A DNA stretch of 64,000 nucleotides from Microbacterium hydrocarbonoxydans. Its GTDB lineage: Bacteria > Actinomycetota > Actinomycetes > Actinomycetales > Microbacteriaceae. Of the stretch, positions 16,472 to 24,494 are shown piece by piece. Where the stretch lies: the NCBI RefSeq assembly GCF_000956475.1, contig NZ_JYJB01000009.1:186001-250000 (forward strand). Reading direction: 5' to 3'. The notes under the pieces were generated by a model. That model ran no database searches, was not told where the DNA came from, and worked only from the letters and a program-made list of their open reading frames with translations. The position numbers were made by a program, and so were the translations under genes. The stretch's first letter is position 1, and each line of letters starts with the position of its first letter.

Positions 16472-18121
16472 ATGACCGCATCCGCAGATCTCGTCATCGT
16501 CGGAGGCCGCGTGTTCGACGGCGCCGTCCTCACAGAGAGCACAGCGGTCGCCGTGTCCGGCGATCGCGTGGTGCGCGTCGGCTCGGATGAGCACGTGCGC
16601 GCCCTCATCGGCGCCAGCACCCGCGTCGTCAACGCTGCGGACGGGCTCATCCATCCGGGGTTCGTCGACGCGCACGTCCATGCCGCGTTCGCCGGTGTCG
16701 AGCGGATGAGCCTGGACCTGACGCCGGCGCGCAGCGCGGAGGAGACGTTTGCGCTCATCCGGGAGGCGGCGGCGCGCAGCGACTCGTACTGGCTGACCGG
16801 CGGCGGCTGGGACCATGAGATCTTCCCCGCGCCGACACGCCACCAGCTTGACGCGATCGTCCCCGACCGGCCCGTGGCGCTGAGCGATGCGGGGCACCAC
16901 ACCCTGTGGGTCAACTCGAAGGCGCTCGAACTCGCCGGAGTCACCCGCGACACCCCGCAGCCTCACGACGGCGAGATCCACCTCGACGAGACGGGCGAGC
17001 CGTGCGGATATCTGAACGAGACGGCGGCGGAGCTCGTCGGCCGGGTGATACCGGCCGCCACAGACGAGGAGATCCATGCGGGACTGCTCAACGCGCAGGA
17101 GCACCTGTGGTCGTTGGGCGTCTCTGGATGGCACGAGGCGATCCTGGGCGTCTACAACGGCAAGGCCGACTGCACCGGCGGCTACCTGCGTGCGATCGCC
17201 GACGGCACGCTCAAGAGCCTCACCTCAGGCGCGCTGTGGATCGAACCCGGGCTTCAGCAGGACGAGGTCCCGGCTCTGGTCGCGCGCTTCGTCGAGCTGC
17301 GCGAGCGCAACGCCGAGGCAGGGTTCGACACGTCGACTGCGAAGGCCATGATCGACGGCGTCCCGCATGGTCGGACAGCCGCCCTGCTCGAGCCATATTG
17401 CGACCACAGCGACGGCTTCGCGGGAAACCTGCACTTCGAGGAGGCGGCGATCCGCGACTTCGTGCAGCAGCTCGACGCCGAGGGCTTCGCGCTTCACCTG
17501 CACATCATGGGCGATCGCGGCATCCGCGTCGCTCTGGACGCGATCGAGTCGGCACGAGCGGTCAATGGCGCGGGCCCGCGACACCACATCGCGCACCTGT
17601 CGATGGTGCAGCCCGACGACGCCAGACGCTTCGGGCCGCTCGGCATCACCGCGAACATCCAGGGACTGTGGGCTTCGCCCGATCCGTTCCTGGCGGGGCT
17701 GATCGGCGACGATCGGATGCAGACCGGATACCCGTTCCGCACGATGGCGGATGCCGGTGCGGCCCTGGCCATGGGGTCGGACTGGCCGGTCTCTCCCGCG
17801 GATCCGTGGCTGGCGATCCACGTGACCGTGAACCGGTGGGCGCCGCTTCCTCCGGGTGTCGAGGCTCCCGCCATGCCCGACGGAGCGCAGCCGCAGACGC
17901 TCGACGCCGAGCACCAGGCGCTGTCTCTGCAACAGGCGCTCGCCGCTTACACGAGCGGATCGAGCGAGCTGGTGCTGGGTCAGCCGGGGCGGATCCGCGT
18001 CGGCGAGCGCGCGGATGTCGCGATCGCGAGCGATGACCCGTTCTCGCTGCCTGCATCCGCTCTCGTCACGATGCGCACGGTCCTCACCGTCGTCGGCGGC
18101 GAGGTCGTGTTCGAAGAGTAA
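16472..18121 (+). CDS. YtcJ-type amidohydrolase
   Basis: A 549-residue metal-dependent amidohydrolase (amidohydrolase_3/YtcJ group). Metal ligands are visible in the N-terminal FVDAHVH motif, the mid-protein LHLHIMGDRG motif and the late GSDWPVSPADPW motif. A short beta-sandwich segment at both ends frames the TIM barrel. Members hydrolyse cyclic or N-acyl amides, though for most the substrate is unknown. The ATG at 16472 is favoured, with TTTGGAG nine bases upstream; a TTG at 16457 would be inside that site. It closes the TetR-controlled operon, implying that the pathway ends in an amide or cyclic imide cleavage. Confidence 0.85.
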   Translation: MTASADLVIVGGRVFDGAVLTESTAVAVSGDRVVRVGSDEHVRALIGASTRVVNAADGLIHPGFVDAHVHAAFAGVERMSLDLTPARSAEETFALIREAAARSDSYWLTGGGWDHEIFPAPTRHQLDAIVPDRPVALSDAGHHTLWVNSKALELAGVTRDTPQPHDGEIHLDETGEPCGYLNETAAELVGRVIPAATDEEIHAGLLNAQEHLWSLGVSGWHEAILGVYNGKADCTGGYLRAIADGTLKSLTSGALWIEPGLQQDEVPALVARFVELRERNAEAGFDTSTAKAMIDGVPHGRTAALLEPYCDHSDGFAGNLHFEEAAIRDFVQQLDAEGFALHLHIMGDRGIRVALDAIESARAVNGAGPRHHIAHLSMVQPDDARRFGPLGITANIQGLWASPDPFLAGLIGDDRMQTGYPFRTMADAGAALAMGSDWPVSPADPWLAIHVTVNRWAPLPPGVEAPAMPDGAQPQTLDAEHQALSLQQALAAYTSGSSELVLGQPGRIRVGERADVAIASDDPFSLPASALVTMRTVLTVVGGEVVFEE

Positions 18122-18199
18122 GCCGCGGCTCGGATGGCACGACTCCGGCGTCATCGCTCTCGGCTGATGAGCGCGAACAGAAGCTGCGGCACGTCGGGC

Positions 18200-18394
18200 T
18201 CAGACCGCGACGGTGACCGCGCGGCGCCCGCGACGGAGCCGCCGGCGCTCCGCCGCGTCGGCGCACGCCCGCACGATGAACGCGGCGACGACCACGAGGG
18301 TCATGACGATCGCGGTGAACGCGAGCGCGAGCACCTCGATGATCGCGAGCACCACGGCGAGCGCGCCGATCCCGACGTGTCGGAGCGTGGTCAT
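18200..18394 (-). CDS. Small two-helix membrane protein, unknown
   Basis: A 64-residue protein. Residues 8-43 are continuously hydrophobic (GALAVVLAIIEVLALAF and TAIVMTLVVVAAFIV), long enough for two membrane helices or one long hairpin. They are followed by an Arg-rich cytoplasmic tail (AERRRLRRGRR). Nearly every codon ends in G or C, which argues that it is really translated. Its ATG overlaps the stop of the small gene upstream (ATGA). No family is recognised. It sits in reverse orientation between two plus-strand operons. Confidence 0.6.
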   Translation of the reverse strand: MTTLRHVGIGALAVVLAIIEVLALAFTAIVMTLVVVAAFIVRACADAAERRRLRRGRRAVTVAV

Positions 18395-18612
18395 CGCGAC
18401 CGGCCTCCGAGATCGGACCCGGTCGGCAGGTCGAGACTCCTGACGTACGGGGTCGACCGCGTCCCGATCTGGACGAGGGTGCCGGCGGCGTAGGCGAGCG
18501 CGCCGAACGAGGCGCCGCCCGAGTGCGAGCGGTCGGCGGCGGAGGAGAGGGGGCCGGTCGGAGTCTTCTGTGCGGGAGATGCGGAGGGCATGACTCCAGC
18601 GTCGTCGCTCAC
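18391..18612 (-). CDS. Small hypothetical protein
   Basis: A GC3-rich reading frame ending SLDLPTGSDLGGRSR. Translation may begin at the GTG at 18612 (73 residues) or the ATG at 18591 (66 residues); neither has a convincing ribosome binding site. The middle part SFGALAYAAGTLVQIGTRS is mildly hydrophobic. It is coupled to the membrane protein gene at 18200 by a 4-base overlap, so the two form a minimal two-gene operon. I do not recognise it. The stretch 18613-18787 holds no gene, only the promoter region of the isomerase operon. Confidence 0.5.
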   Translation of the reverse strand: MSDDAGVMPSASPAQKTPTGPLSSAADRSHSGGASFGALAYAAGTLVQIGTRSTPYVRSLDLPTGSDLGGRSR

Positions 18613-18707
18613 GACGGTCGTGTCATCGTGCCATGGGATGAGATCCGTGTCATACCAGCGCGGGATGCGATGCGGAACCGGGCCTGGGGATCTGCGGAGA
18701 AATAGAT

Positions 18708-18723
18708 ACCTCCATGTGGAGGT
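18708..18723. promoter_or_regulatory. TetR operator upstream of isomerase/oxidoreductase operon
   Basis: ACCTCCA and TGGAGGT form a perfect 7-base inverted repeat around TG, 64 bases before the GTG at 18788. The same arms occur at 21497-21514 beside the TetR gene encoded at 20852-21469, so that protein is the likely ligand. The shared site predicts one regulon covering 18788-20733 and the TetR gene. Confidence 0.7.
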
Positions 18724-18787
18724 TTCTGCTAGCCTGGCCGCAGGGCAGTGAAGATGCCCCTCGTTCTCACTAGCAAGGAAGGTCATC

Positions 18788-19612
18788 GTGGCCCTGCCAG
18801 AAACCTCGGTTCAGCTGTACACACTCGCAGCGGAGTTCTCCGCCGACATGGAAGGCTCGCTCGACAAGCTCGCCGCGATCGGCCTTCGCAACGTCGAGGC
18901 GTTCGACTTCGTCCGTCGCCCTGACGAGATCCGCGCCGCGCTCGACGCGTCAGGCCTGGCCTCGCCCACCGGTCACGCGCCGCTGCTCTCCGACGAGCTG
19001 TGGACGCCGGACGGCTCCATCCCGACGCCGGCCCCCGAGGTCGTCTTCGAGGCTGCTGCGAAAGTGGGCCTGAAGACGGTCATCGACCCGTTCGTCGCGC
19101 CCGACCGCTGGTTCACGCTGGAAGGCGTGACCGACATCGCCGATCGCCTCAACGCTCTCGTCGACACGGCCGCGACCTTCGGCCTCGAGGTGGGCTACCA
19201 CAACCACGCTCAAGAGTTCGTCGCCGACTTCGACGGCCAGACGGCTTACGAGCGCTTCGTCGAGCTCACGGATGAGCGCGTCGTGCTCGAACTCGACCTG
19301 TACTGGGCGCTCACCGGCGGCCAGGACGTCGCCGCCCTCGTCTCCCGCCTCGGCGACCGACTCGTCGCCGCGCACGTCAAGGACGGCATCGCCCCCGCAA
19401 GCAACCCGTTCGCTCCCGGCGCGGGTGACTTCGGCTCCGACAGCCTCGACCAGCGTCACGCCGGAACCGGGGACGTGCCCCTGGCAGACGCGCTGCGCGC
19501 GGCATCCGCCCTCAAGTACGCGGTCATCGAGTACGACAAGGCTCCGGGCGACGTCTTCGCCGACATCGCCGCGAGCTACGCATTCCTCATCGAAGGCGGG
19601 TTCGCCCGATGA
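18788..19612 (+). CDS. Sugar phosphate isomerase/epimerase (TIM barrel)
   Basis: A 274-residue cytoplasmic protein of the xylose-isomerase-like AP_endonuc_2 fold. Characteristic pieces are the N-terminal SVQLYTLAAEF strand, the LEVGYHNHAQEF metal-site segment near residues 135-147, LELDLYWAL, and the AAHVKDG strand. Relatives include IolE/IolI-like enzymes and 3-keto-sugar lyases or epimerases; the exact reaction is not readable. AAGGAAGG upstream supports the GTG start. Its stop overlaps the ATG of the Gfo/Idh/MocA gene, so the two enzymes are a functional pair. Confidence 0.85.
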   Translation: MALPETSVQLYTLAAEFSADMEGSLDKLAAIGLRNVEAFDFVRRPDEIRAALDASGLASPTGHAPLLSDELWTPDGSIPTPAPEVVFEAAAKVGLKTVIDPFVAPDRWFTLEGVTDIADRLNALVDTAATFGLEVGYHNHAQEFVADFDGQTAYERFVELTDERVVLELDLYWALTGGQDVAALVSRLGDRLVAAHVKDGIAPASNPFAPGAGDFGSDSLDQRHAGTGDVPLADALRAASALKYAVIEYDKAPGDVFADIAASYAFLIEGGFAR

Positions 19613-20733
19613 GCGCGGTCGGCATCGGCATCATCGGCGTCGGCGTCATCAGCGACACCTACCTCGAGAACCTCTCGGCCTTCCCCGACGTCGAGGTGCT
19701 CATCGTCGGAGATCTGCTCCTCGACCGTGCCCAGGCGCAGGCCGAGAAGCACGGCGTGCCCGCGTTCGGCAGCGCCGACGACGTCCTCGCGCACCCCGGC
19801 GTCGACCTCGTCATCAACCTGACGATCCCGGCCGTGCACATCGAGGTCTCCCGCAAGGCGATCGCCGCAGGCAAGCACGTGTGGACCGAGAAGCCGCTCG
19901 GCCTCGACCGCGAAGGCGCAGCAGAGCTGCTCCGCGAGGCGGATGCTGCCGGCCTGCGTGTCGGCTCGGCCCCGGACACCCTGCTCGGCCCCGCGTTCCA
20001 GGCCGCTCGTCGGGCGATCGACGACGGCGTCATCGGCCGCCCCCTCTTCGCGCAGACCACGTTCCAGACGCAGGGCCCCGATCTGTGGCATCCGAGCCCC
20101 GCATTCCTCTTCGCGCAGGGCGCCGGCCCGCTGCTCGACATGGGCCCGTACTACTTCTCGGCGCTCGTGAGCCTGCTCGGACCCGTCGACCGCATCGCGG
20201 CCGTCGGCACCAAGGCCCGCGAAGAGCGCGAGATCCACACCGGACCCAACGCCGGAACCACGTTCCCCGTCGAGGTGCCGTCGACGATTCAGATCGTCAC
20301 AGCGTTCGAGCAGGGAACGTCGGCGCAGAGCCTGCTGAGCTTCGACTCGGCGCTCGAGCGCCACGGGGTCGTCGAGATCCACGGCACCGAGGGCACGATC
20401 GTGATCGCCGACCCGAACCAGTTCGCCGGTCGCATCGCCTACGTCAAGCCGCTCGGCGTGATCCGCGACGGCATGTCGTTCGAACAGGAATGGATCGAGA
20501 TCGAGCACGAGGACGTCAAGGTCGGCCGCGGCCTCGGCGCTCTCGACATGGTGCGCGCGATCGCCGAGGGCCGCCCGCACGTGGCATCCGGCGTACTCGG
20601 GTTCCACGTGCTCGACATCCTGCTCTCGGCGCAGGAATCGGCCGCCACGGGACAGACCGTCGTGGTCGAGAGCACAGTGGCCCCCGTGCCGCTGCTGCCG
20701 GAGGGATTCGACCCCTTCGCGGCGACTCTCTGA
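19609..20733 (+). CDS. Gfo/Idh/MocA-family oxidoreductase
   Basis: A 374-residue NAD(P)-dependent sugar dehydrogenase. The N-terminal Rossmann motif is GIIGVGVISDTYL, and the EKPLG signature with the conserved Lys lies near residue 95. A C-terminal alpha/beta domain carries LLDMGPYYFSALVSLLG, where the Asp and adjacent residues form the sugar site. Enzymes of this family oxidise a hydroxyl of sugars, inositols or glycosides, often at C3. Coupled to the isomerase/epimerase gene, it may carry out oxidation followed by isomerisation or elimination. A hairpin after the stop probably ends the operon. Confidence 0.9.
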   Translation: MSAVGIGIIGVGVISDTYLENLSAFPDVEVLIVGDLLLDRAQAQAEKHGVPAFGSADDVLAHPGVDLVINLTIPAVHIEVSRKAIAAGKHVWTEKPLGLDREGAAELLREADAAGLRVGSAPDTLLGPAFQAARRAIDDGVIGRPLFAQTTFQTQGPDLWHPSPAFLFAQGAGPLLDMGPYYFSALVSLLGPVDRIAAVGTKAREEREIHTGPNAGTTFPVEVPSTIQIVTAFEQGTSAQSLLSFDSALERHGVVEIHGTEGTIVIADPNQFAGRIAYVKPLGVIRDGMSFEQEWIEIEHEDVKVGRGLGALDMVRAIAEGRPHVASGVLGFHVLDILLSAQESAATGQTVVVESTVAPVPLLPEGFDPFAATL

Positions 20734-20741
20734 GCGATCTT

Positions 20742-20781
20742 CAGGGCCGCGGGCTCACCTTTCGGTGGGGTCGCGGCCCTG
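20742..20781 (+). terminator. Hairpin terminator after isomerase/oxidoreductase operon
   Basis: CAGGGCCGCG at 20742-20751 pairs perfectly with CGCGGCCCTG at 20772-20781, and an inner CACC/GGTG pair extends the stem around TTTC. It lies 8 bases after the Gfo stop and faces the convergent TetR gene. No run of T follows, as is usual for high-GC Actinobacteria. Confidence 0.65.
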
Positions 20782-20851
20782 TGGCGTGTCGGGGCGGCGG
20801 GGAAGAAGTGCGCGCCCTGCGACGCGGATGCGGAGAAGAGCGGATGCCGGC

Positions 20852-21469
20852 TCAGATTCCGCGCAGCAGCCGATCGAGCATCTCCAGGGCGGCCTCGTGG
20901 TTGACCCCATCGTCGAGGAGCCACTGGATCTGCAGGCCGTCGGAGGCCGCGATCACGAGGGCCGCGACCAGGACGGGATCGAGATCGGCTCGAACATGGC
21001 CCGATGCCTGCAGCTGCTCGACCTGCTCGGCGATGTCGTCGCGGAGCCGCGCGAAGCGCTCGGTCGCGAAGCTGTGCGCGATCGGATGATTGTCTTCGAG
21101 TGCCATCGCCACGAGGGTCGAGTACAGCTGCACGAGTCCCGGTATCTCGCGGTTCGCCTCGGCGGAGATGCTCATCGCCATCGCCGGGCTCGCGTCGGGG
21201 GGAAGGGGGCGCTCCGGGCCGGGCTTGTGCTGCGATTCCCGGTACACCTCGACGAGCAGCTCCTCCAGAGAGCCGAAGTAGTGCGTCAGCGCGGCATGCG
21301 TGACCCCGACCTCCTGTGCGATCGCGCGCAGGCTCGTCTTCTGCGAGCCGCGCCGCGCGAACACCTCGATCGCCTTGTCCAGGATCTCCTGCCGCCGGGC
21401 GACGCCCTTCGGGTACCGTCCCTTGGGACGCACCTCGCCTTCAGGCGCGTCCTCTGGAGAGCCGGTCAT
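20852..21469 (-). CDS. TetR-family transcriptional regulator
   Basis: A 205-residue regulator. The helix-turn-helix lies at about residues 41-62 (SLRAIAQEVGVTHAALTHYF), followed by a larger helical ligand domain with a C-terminal QIQWLLDDGVNHEAAL stretch. Upstream of its ATG is AACCTCCAGGTGGAGGTT, a perfect palindrome whose arms recur in front of the operon at 18788. That supports self-repression plus control of the isomerase/oxidoreductase pair. It is convergent with that operon. The ligand is presumably a sugar or glycoside intermediate. Confidence 0.88.
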   Translation of the reverse strand: MTGSPEDAPEGEVRPKGRYPKGVARRQEILDKAIEVFARRGSQKTSLRAIAQEVGVTHAALTHYFGSLEELLVEVYRESQHKPGPERPLPPDASPAMAMSISAEANREIPGLVQLYSTLVAMALEDNHPIAHSFATERFARLRDDIAEQVEQLQASGHVRADLDPVLVAALVIAASDGLQIQWLLDDGVNHEAALEMLDRLLRGI

Positions 21470-21496
21470 GTCCTGATGATACCGATCATGACCAAA

Positions 21497-21514
21497 AACC
21501 TCCAGGTGGAGGTT
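21497..21514. promoter_or_regulatory. TetR autoregulatory operator
   Basis: AACCTCCA and TGGAGGTT are perfect 8-base arms around GG, 28 bases upstream of the TetR ATG at 21469. The inner seven bases of each arm are identical to the site at 18708-18723. The site is well placed to block the TetR promoter. Confidence 0.75.
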
Positions 21515-21532
21515 ATTTGAACGGCCGGTATC

Positions 21533-21934
21533 TCACGCAGGGGGAGCGGCGGAGAGGACGGAGAGGACGTTGCCCGCGGGATCCGTGAACCAGGCGATGT
21601 CGGGTCCCCGTCCGCCGCCGCGTGCGATGCCCTTGTCGTCGGTGCCGAAGTCGGGGTCCGTGTAGATCTTCGTCACGACACCGCGGTCGTTGAGATCGTC
21701 CACGGCCGCGTCGACATCGTCGACCGGGAAGTTCAGGATCGTGAAGCTCGCCGGGGTGTGGTTCGGCTTCGCGTACACGAGGATCGATCCCCCGGGGGCC
21801 AGACGGATGTCGAGGAACCCCATCGCGTTGGTCGTGACGTCGAGTCCGAGCGTTTCGGCGTAGAAGGTGCGAGCGGCGTCGATGTCGTCGACGCTGAACC
21901 CGCTGAAGGCGTGCGTGGTCTGGAAGGCGGTCAT
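21533..21934 (-). CDS. VOC-family (glyoxalase-like) protein
   Basis: A 133-residue protein with the vicinal oxygen chelate fold. It has the N-terminal [21 protein letters not shown] repeat unit, the [17 protein letters not shown] strand pair, and a second half beginning [16 protein letters not shown]. It ends with [10 protein letters not shown], a typical VOC C-terminal segment containing the position of a metal-ligand Glu or His. Here the canonical last Glu is not obvious, so it may be a binding or resistance-type member rather than an active glyoxalase. It is a single gene diverging from the aldo/keto reductase. Confidence 0.75.
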   Translation of the reverse strand: MTAFQTTHAFSGFSVDDIDAARTFYAETLGLDVTTNAMGFLDIRLAPGGSILVYAKPNHTPASFTILNFPVDDVDAAVDDLNDRGVVTKIYTDPDFGTDDKGIARGGGRGPDIAWFTDPAGNVLSVLSAAPPA

Positions 21935-22043
21935 GGATTCAGCATCCGCCGATCGGAGCTGGCTGTCCAGTGGTCACAACCGGCTGGATAGGCGCAGAAA
22001 ACGCTATCCTGAAGCATCCCCCGTTCTCGTCCCGAGGAGCACC

Positions 22044-23084
22044 ATGCCCATCGCCGCTGACGACCCCCGCCTCACGCGTCCCTTCGAGGCCGCCGCCACC
22101 CGCTACACCGACGTGCCGTTCCAGCGCGCGGGCGCCAGCGGCGTGCAGCTGCCCAAGGTGTCGCTCGGGCTCTGGCAGAACTTCGGGCGCGACCGCTCAT
22201 TCGACAGCCAGCGCGAGATCGTGCTGCACGCGTTCGATCGCGGCGTCGTGCACATCGACCTCGCGAACAACTACGGTCCGCCGTACGGCTCCGCCGAGTC
22301 GACGTTCGGGGCGGTGCTCGAGAGCGGTCTCGCCCGCTACCGCGACGAGCTGTTCGTGACGACGAAGGCCGGTTACGACATGTGGCCGGGACCCTTCGGA
22401 GACGGCGGATCCCGCAAGTACCTCGTGCGCTCTCTCGAGCAGAGCCTGCAGCGCATGAACACCGACTACGTCGACGTCTTCTACTCGCACCGGGTCGACC
22501 CGGACACCCCGATCGAAGAGACCGCGACCGCGCTCGCCGACATCGTGCGCAGCGGCAAGGCGCTCTACGTGGGCATCTCGAACTACCCGGCTCCGCTCGC
22601 CAAGCGGGCGTACGAGCTGCTGGCGGAGCAGGGCGTGAAGCTGCTGCTGCACCAGCCCCGCTACTCGCTGTTCGACCGCACTCCCGAGGCCGAGCTGTTC
22701 CCGCTGCTGCGCGAGCTCTCGGTGGGCAGCGCCGTTTTCTCACCGCTCGCTCAGGGCCTGCTGACCCGCAAGTACATCGACGGCGACGTCCCGGCCGACT
22801 CGCGCGCCGCGAACAGCTTCTTCCTGAACGGCTCGGCGCTCACCGACGGCTACCTGGACCGCATCCGCGGCATCGACCGGATCGCCCAGGAGGCGAACCT
22901 GTCGATCCCGCAGCTCGCGATCGCCTGGGTGCTGCGCGATCCCGTGGTCACGACGGCCATCATCGGCGCCTCGCGCACCTCGCAGATCGACGACGCGGTG
23001 GCGGCCAGCCAGGTCACGCTGTCCGACGACGTCGTCGCCGCGCTCGACGAGTTCGCGGCTCCCGTCGGCGGTTCGGTGAGCTGA
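22044..23084 (+). CDS. Aldo/keto reductase (YghZ/AKR14-like)
   Basis: A 346-residue NADPH-dependent reductase. The (beta/alpha)8 pattern is clear: VSLGLWQNFG near the start, HIDLANNYGPPYG holding the catalytic Asp and Tyr, TTKAGYDMWPGPFG with the catalytic Lys, and DVFYSHRVDP with the His. The GPPYGSAE stretch and the extra loop after the Lys resemble the L-glyceraldehyde-3-phosphate reductase group (YghZ), which reduces aldehydes such as methylglyoxal. GAGGAGC precedes the ATG at 22044. The stop is only 10 bases from the convergent MFS gene. Confidence 0.85.
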   Translation: MPIAADDPRLTRPFEAAATRYTDVPFQRAGASGVQLPKVSLGLWQNFGRDRSFDSQREIVLHAFDRGVVHIDLANNYGPPYGSAESTFGAVLESGLARYRDELFVTTKAGYDMWPGPFGDGGSRKYLVRSLEQSLQRMNTDYVDVFYSHRVDPDTPIEETATALADIVRSGKALYVGISNYPAPLAKRAYELLAEQGVKLLLHQPRYSLFDRTPEAELFPLLRELSVGSAVFSPLAQGLLTRKYIDGDVPADSRAANSFFLNGSALTDGYLDRIRGIDRIAQEANLSIPQLAIAWVLRDPVVTTAIIGASRTSQIDDAVAASQVTLSDDVVAALDEFAAPVGGSVS

Positions 23085-23094
23085 GCCCCGAGGC

Positions 23095-24351
23095 TCAGCG
23101 CACGCCGCGGATCGGCAGCACCGTGAGTGCGCCGGCCAGGGCGAAGACGATTCCGGCGAGGAAGACCGAGGTGTAGCTGCCGGTGAGAGCGATCAGCGCC
23201 CACACGATCAGGGGAGTGAGCGCCTGCGGCAGCGTGGTCGCGATCGTGAGGATGCCGAGATCCTTCGCCGCGGCATCCGCTGTCGGCAGCACCTCGTTCA
23301 TCAGGGCGGAGTCGACGCTGAGGTAGACGCCGTAGCCGAGTCCGAAGAACCCGGCGAAGGCGAACATGCCGGCGACGCTCGGGGCGACCAGCGGGATCAC
23401 GAGCGAGGCGGCCATGATCGCCGACGAGATCAGCACGAAGACCTTGCGGCGGTTCAGCCGGTCGCTCATCTTGCCGGTCACATAGGCGGTGAGCAGTGCA
23501 CCGACCAGCATGGCCGCGGTGAGCGGCATGCTCAGCGCGGTGGACTCGGCATCCGACAACCCGACGTAGTCGCGCAGGATGTACAGCAGATACGACTGCA
23601 CGCTCTGGTACGCGAGGATCAGCAGGAATCGGCCGCCGAACGCCCACCAGAAGTCGGGGAACGTCCGCGGGCTCACCCAGAAGCTCGCGAAGAAGCGCTT
23701 CCAGCGGTACGGCTCGCGTGCCATGTCGAGCGAGGGCTCGTCGCGGTTGAAGATCGTGAAGAGCACGCAGACCCCGAGTACCACCGCCCCGAACACCGGG
23801 TAGCCGATTCCGACGCTGTTCGCGAAGACACCGGCGAGTCCCACGCCGAGACCCATGCCTATGAACGCGCCGACGGCGAGGGCGCCGGATGCCGCGCCGA
23901 ACTGCTCGCGCGGCAGACGATCGGGAACGACCGCCGACTGCGCCGTGCCGATCGTGTTGAGGCCCACGGTCAGGAGCACGTAGACGATCAGGACGCTCCA
24001 CAGCTCGGTGGTGAGCGACATCGCGATCATGAAGACGGCGGCGGTCGCGCCGCCGACGATCAGCCAGGGCGTACGACGCCCGTAGCGGCTGCGGGTGCGA
24101 TCTGACAGCGCGCCCACGAGCGGATGCACGATGATCGCGCCGACGGATGCTGCTGCCGACACGATCGCGAGGTTGCCGACCTTGTTCGCGGCGTCGATCT
24201 GCTGGATCTGATCAGGCAGGAAGATCACGATGAAGCCGGAGAATCCGGTGAGCATCGCCGCGTTGATGATGAGCAGCCACGGCATCAACCGGCGCTGCGC
24301 GCGGGTCGTGGGTGCCGCGGCGCTGACGTGCGTCGGAGACGGTGCAGACAT
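23095..24351 (-). CDS. MFS transporter
   Basis: A 418-residue permease with twelve predicted helices. The cytoplasmic loop 2-3 motif ALSDRTRSRYGRRTPWLI is of the major facilitator type and close to sugar-porting MFS/GPH-like members, and the mirrored motif KMSDRLNRRKVFVL opens the second half. It would move a small solute, most plausibly a sugar, by proton or sodium symport. I start at the ATG at 24351 because the further upstream in-frame extension is low-complexity and out of family. It lies downstream of, and on the same strand as, the dehydrogenase/SGNH/LacI run, separated by a 143-base gap, so it may have its own promoter. Confidence 0.82.
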   Translation of the reverse strand: MSAPSPTHVSAAAPTTRAQRRLMPWLLIINAAMLTGFSGFIVIFLPDQIQQIDAANKVGNLAIVSAAASVGAIIVHPLVGALSDRTRSRYGRRTPWLIVGGATAAVFMIAMSLTTELWSVLIVYVLLTVGLNTIGTAQSAVVPDRLPREQFGAASGALAVGAFIGMGLGVGLAGVFANSVGIGYPVFGAVVLGVCVLFTIFNRDEPSLDMAREPYRWKRFFASFWVSPRTFPDFWWAFGGRFLLILAYQSVQSYLLYILRDYVGLSDAESTALSMPLTAAMLVGALLTAYVTGKMSDRLNRRKVFVLISSAIMAASLVIPLVAPSVAGMFAFAGFFGLGYGVYLSVDSALMNEVLPTADAAAKDLGILTIATTLPQALTPLIVWALIALTGSYTSVFLAGIVFALAGALTVLPIRGVR

Positions 24352-24494
24352 GCCCGACACTCTAGCCGGGCAGGGGAACCGGCGTTCCGGCCTGGGGAGA
24401 ACGGGCATCGACCACAAGACGGATGCTGCCGCGCGGGCGCGTGCGGGACTCGCCTGGGATGGCGCGGAAGGCCCGGGTTCTCCCAGACCGCCGC

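Noticed and set aside
21533..21934. VOC protein as an active lactoylglutathione lyase
   Set aside because: The overall fold matches, but the expected final metal-ligand Glu is not evident, so a glyoxalase I call would overreach.
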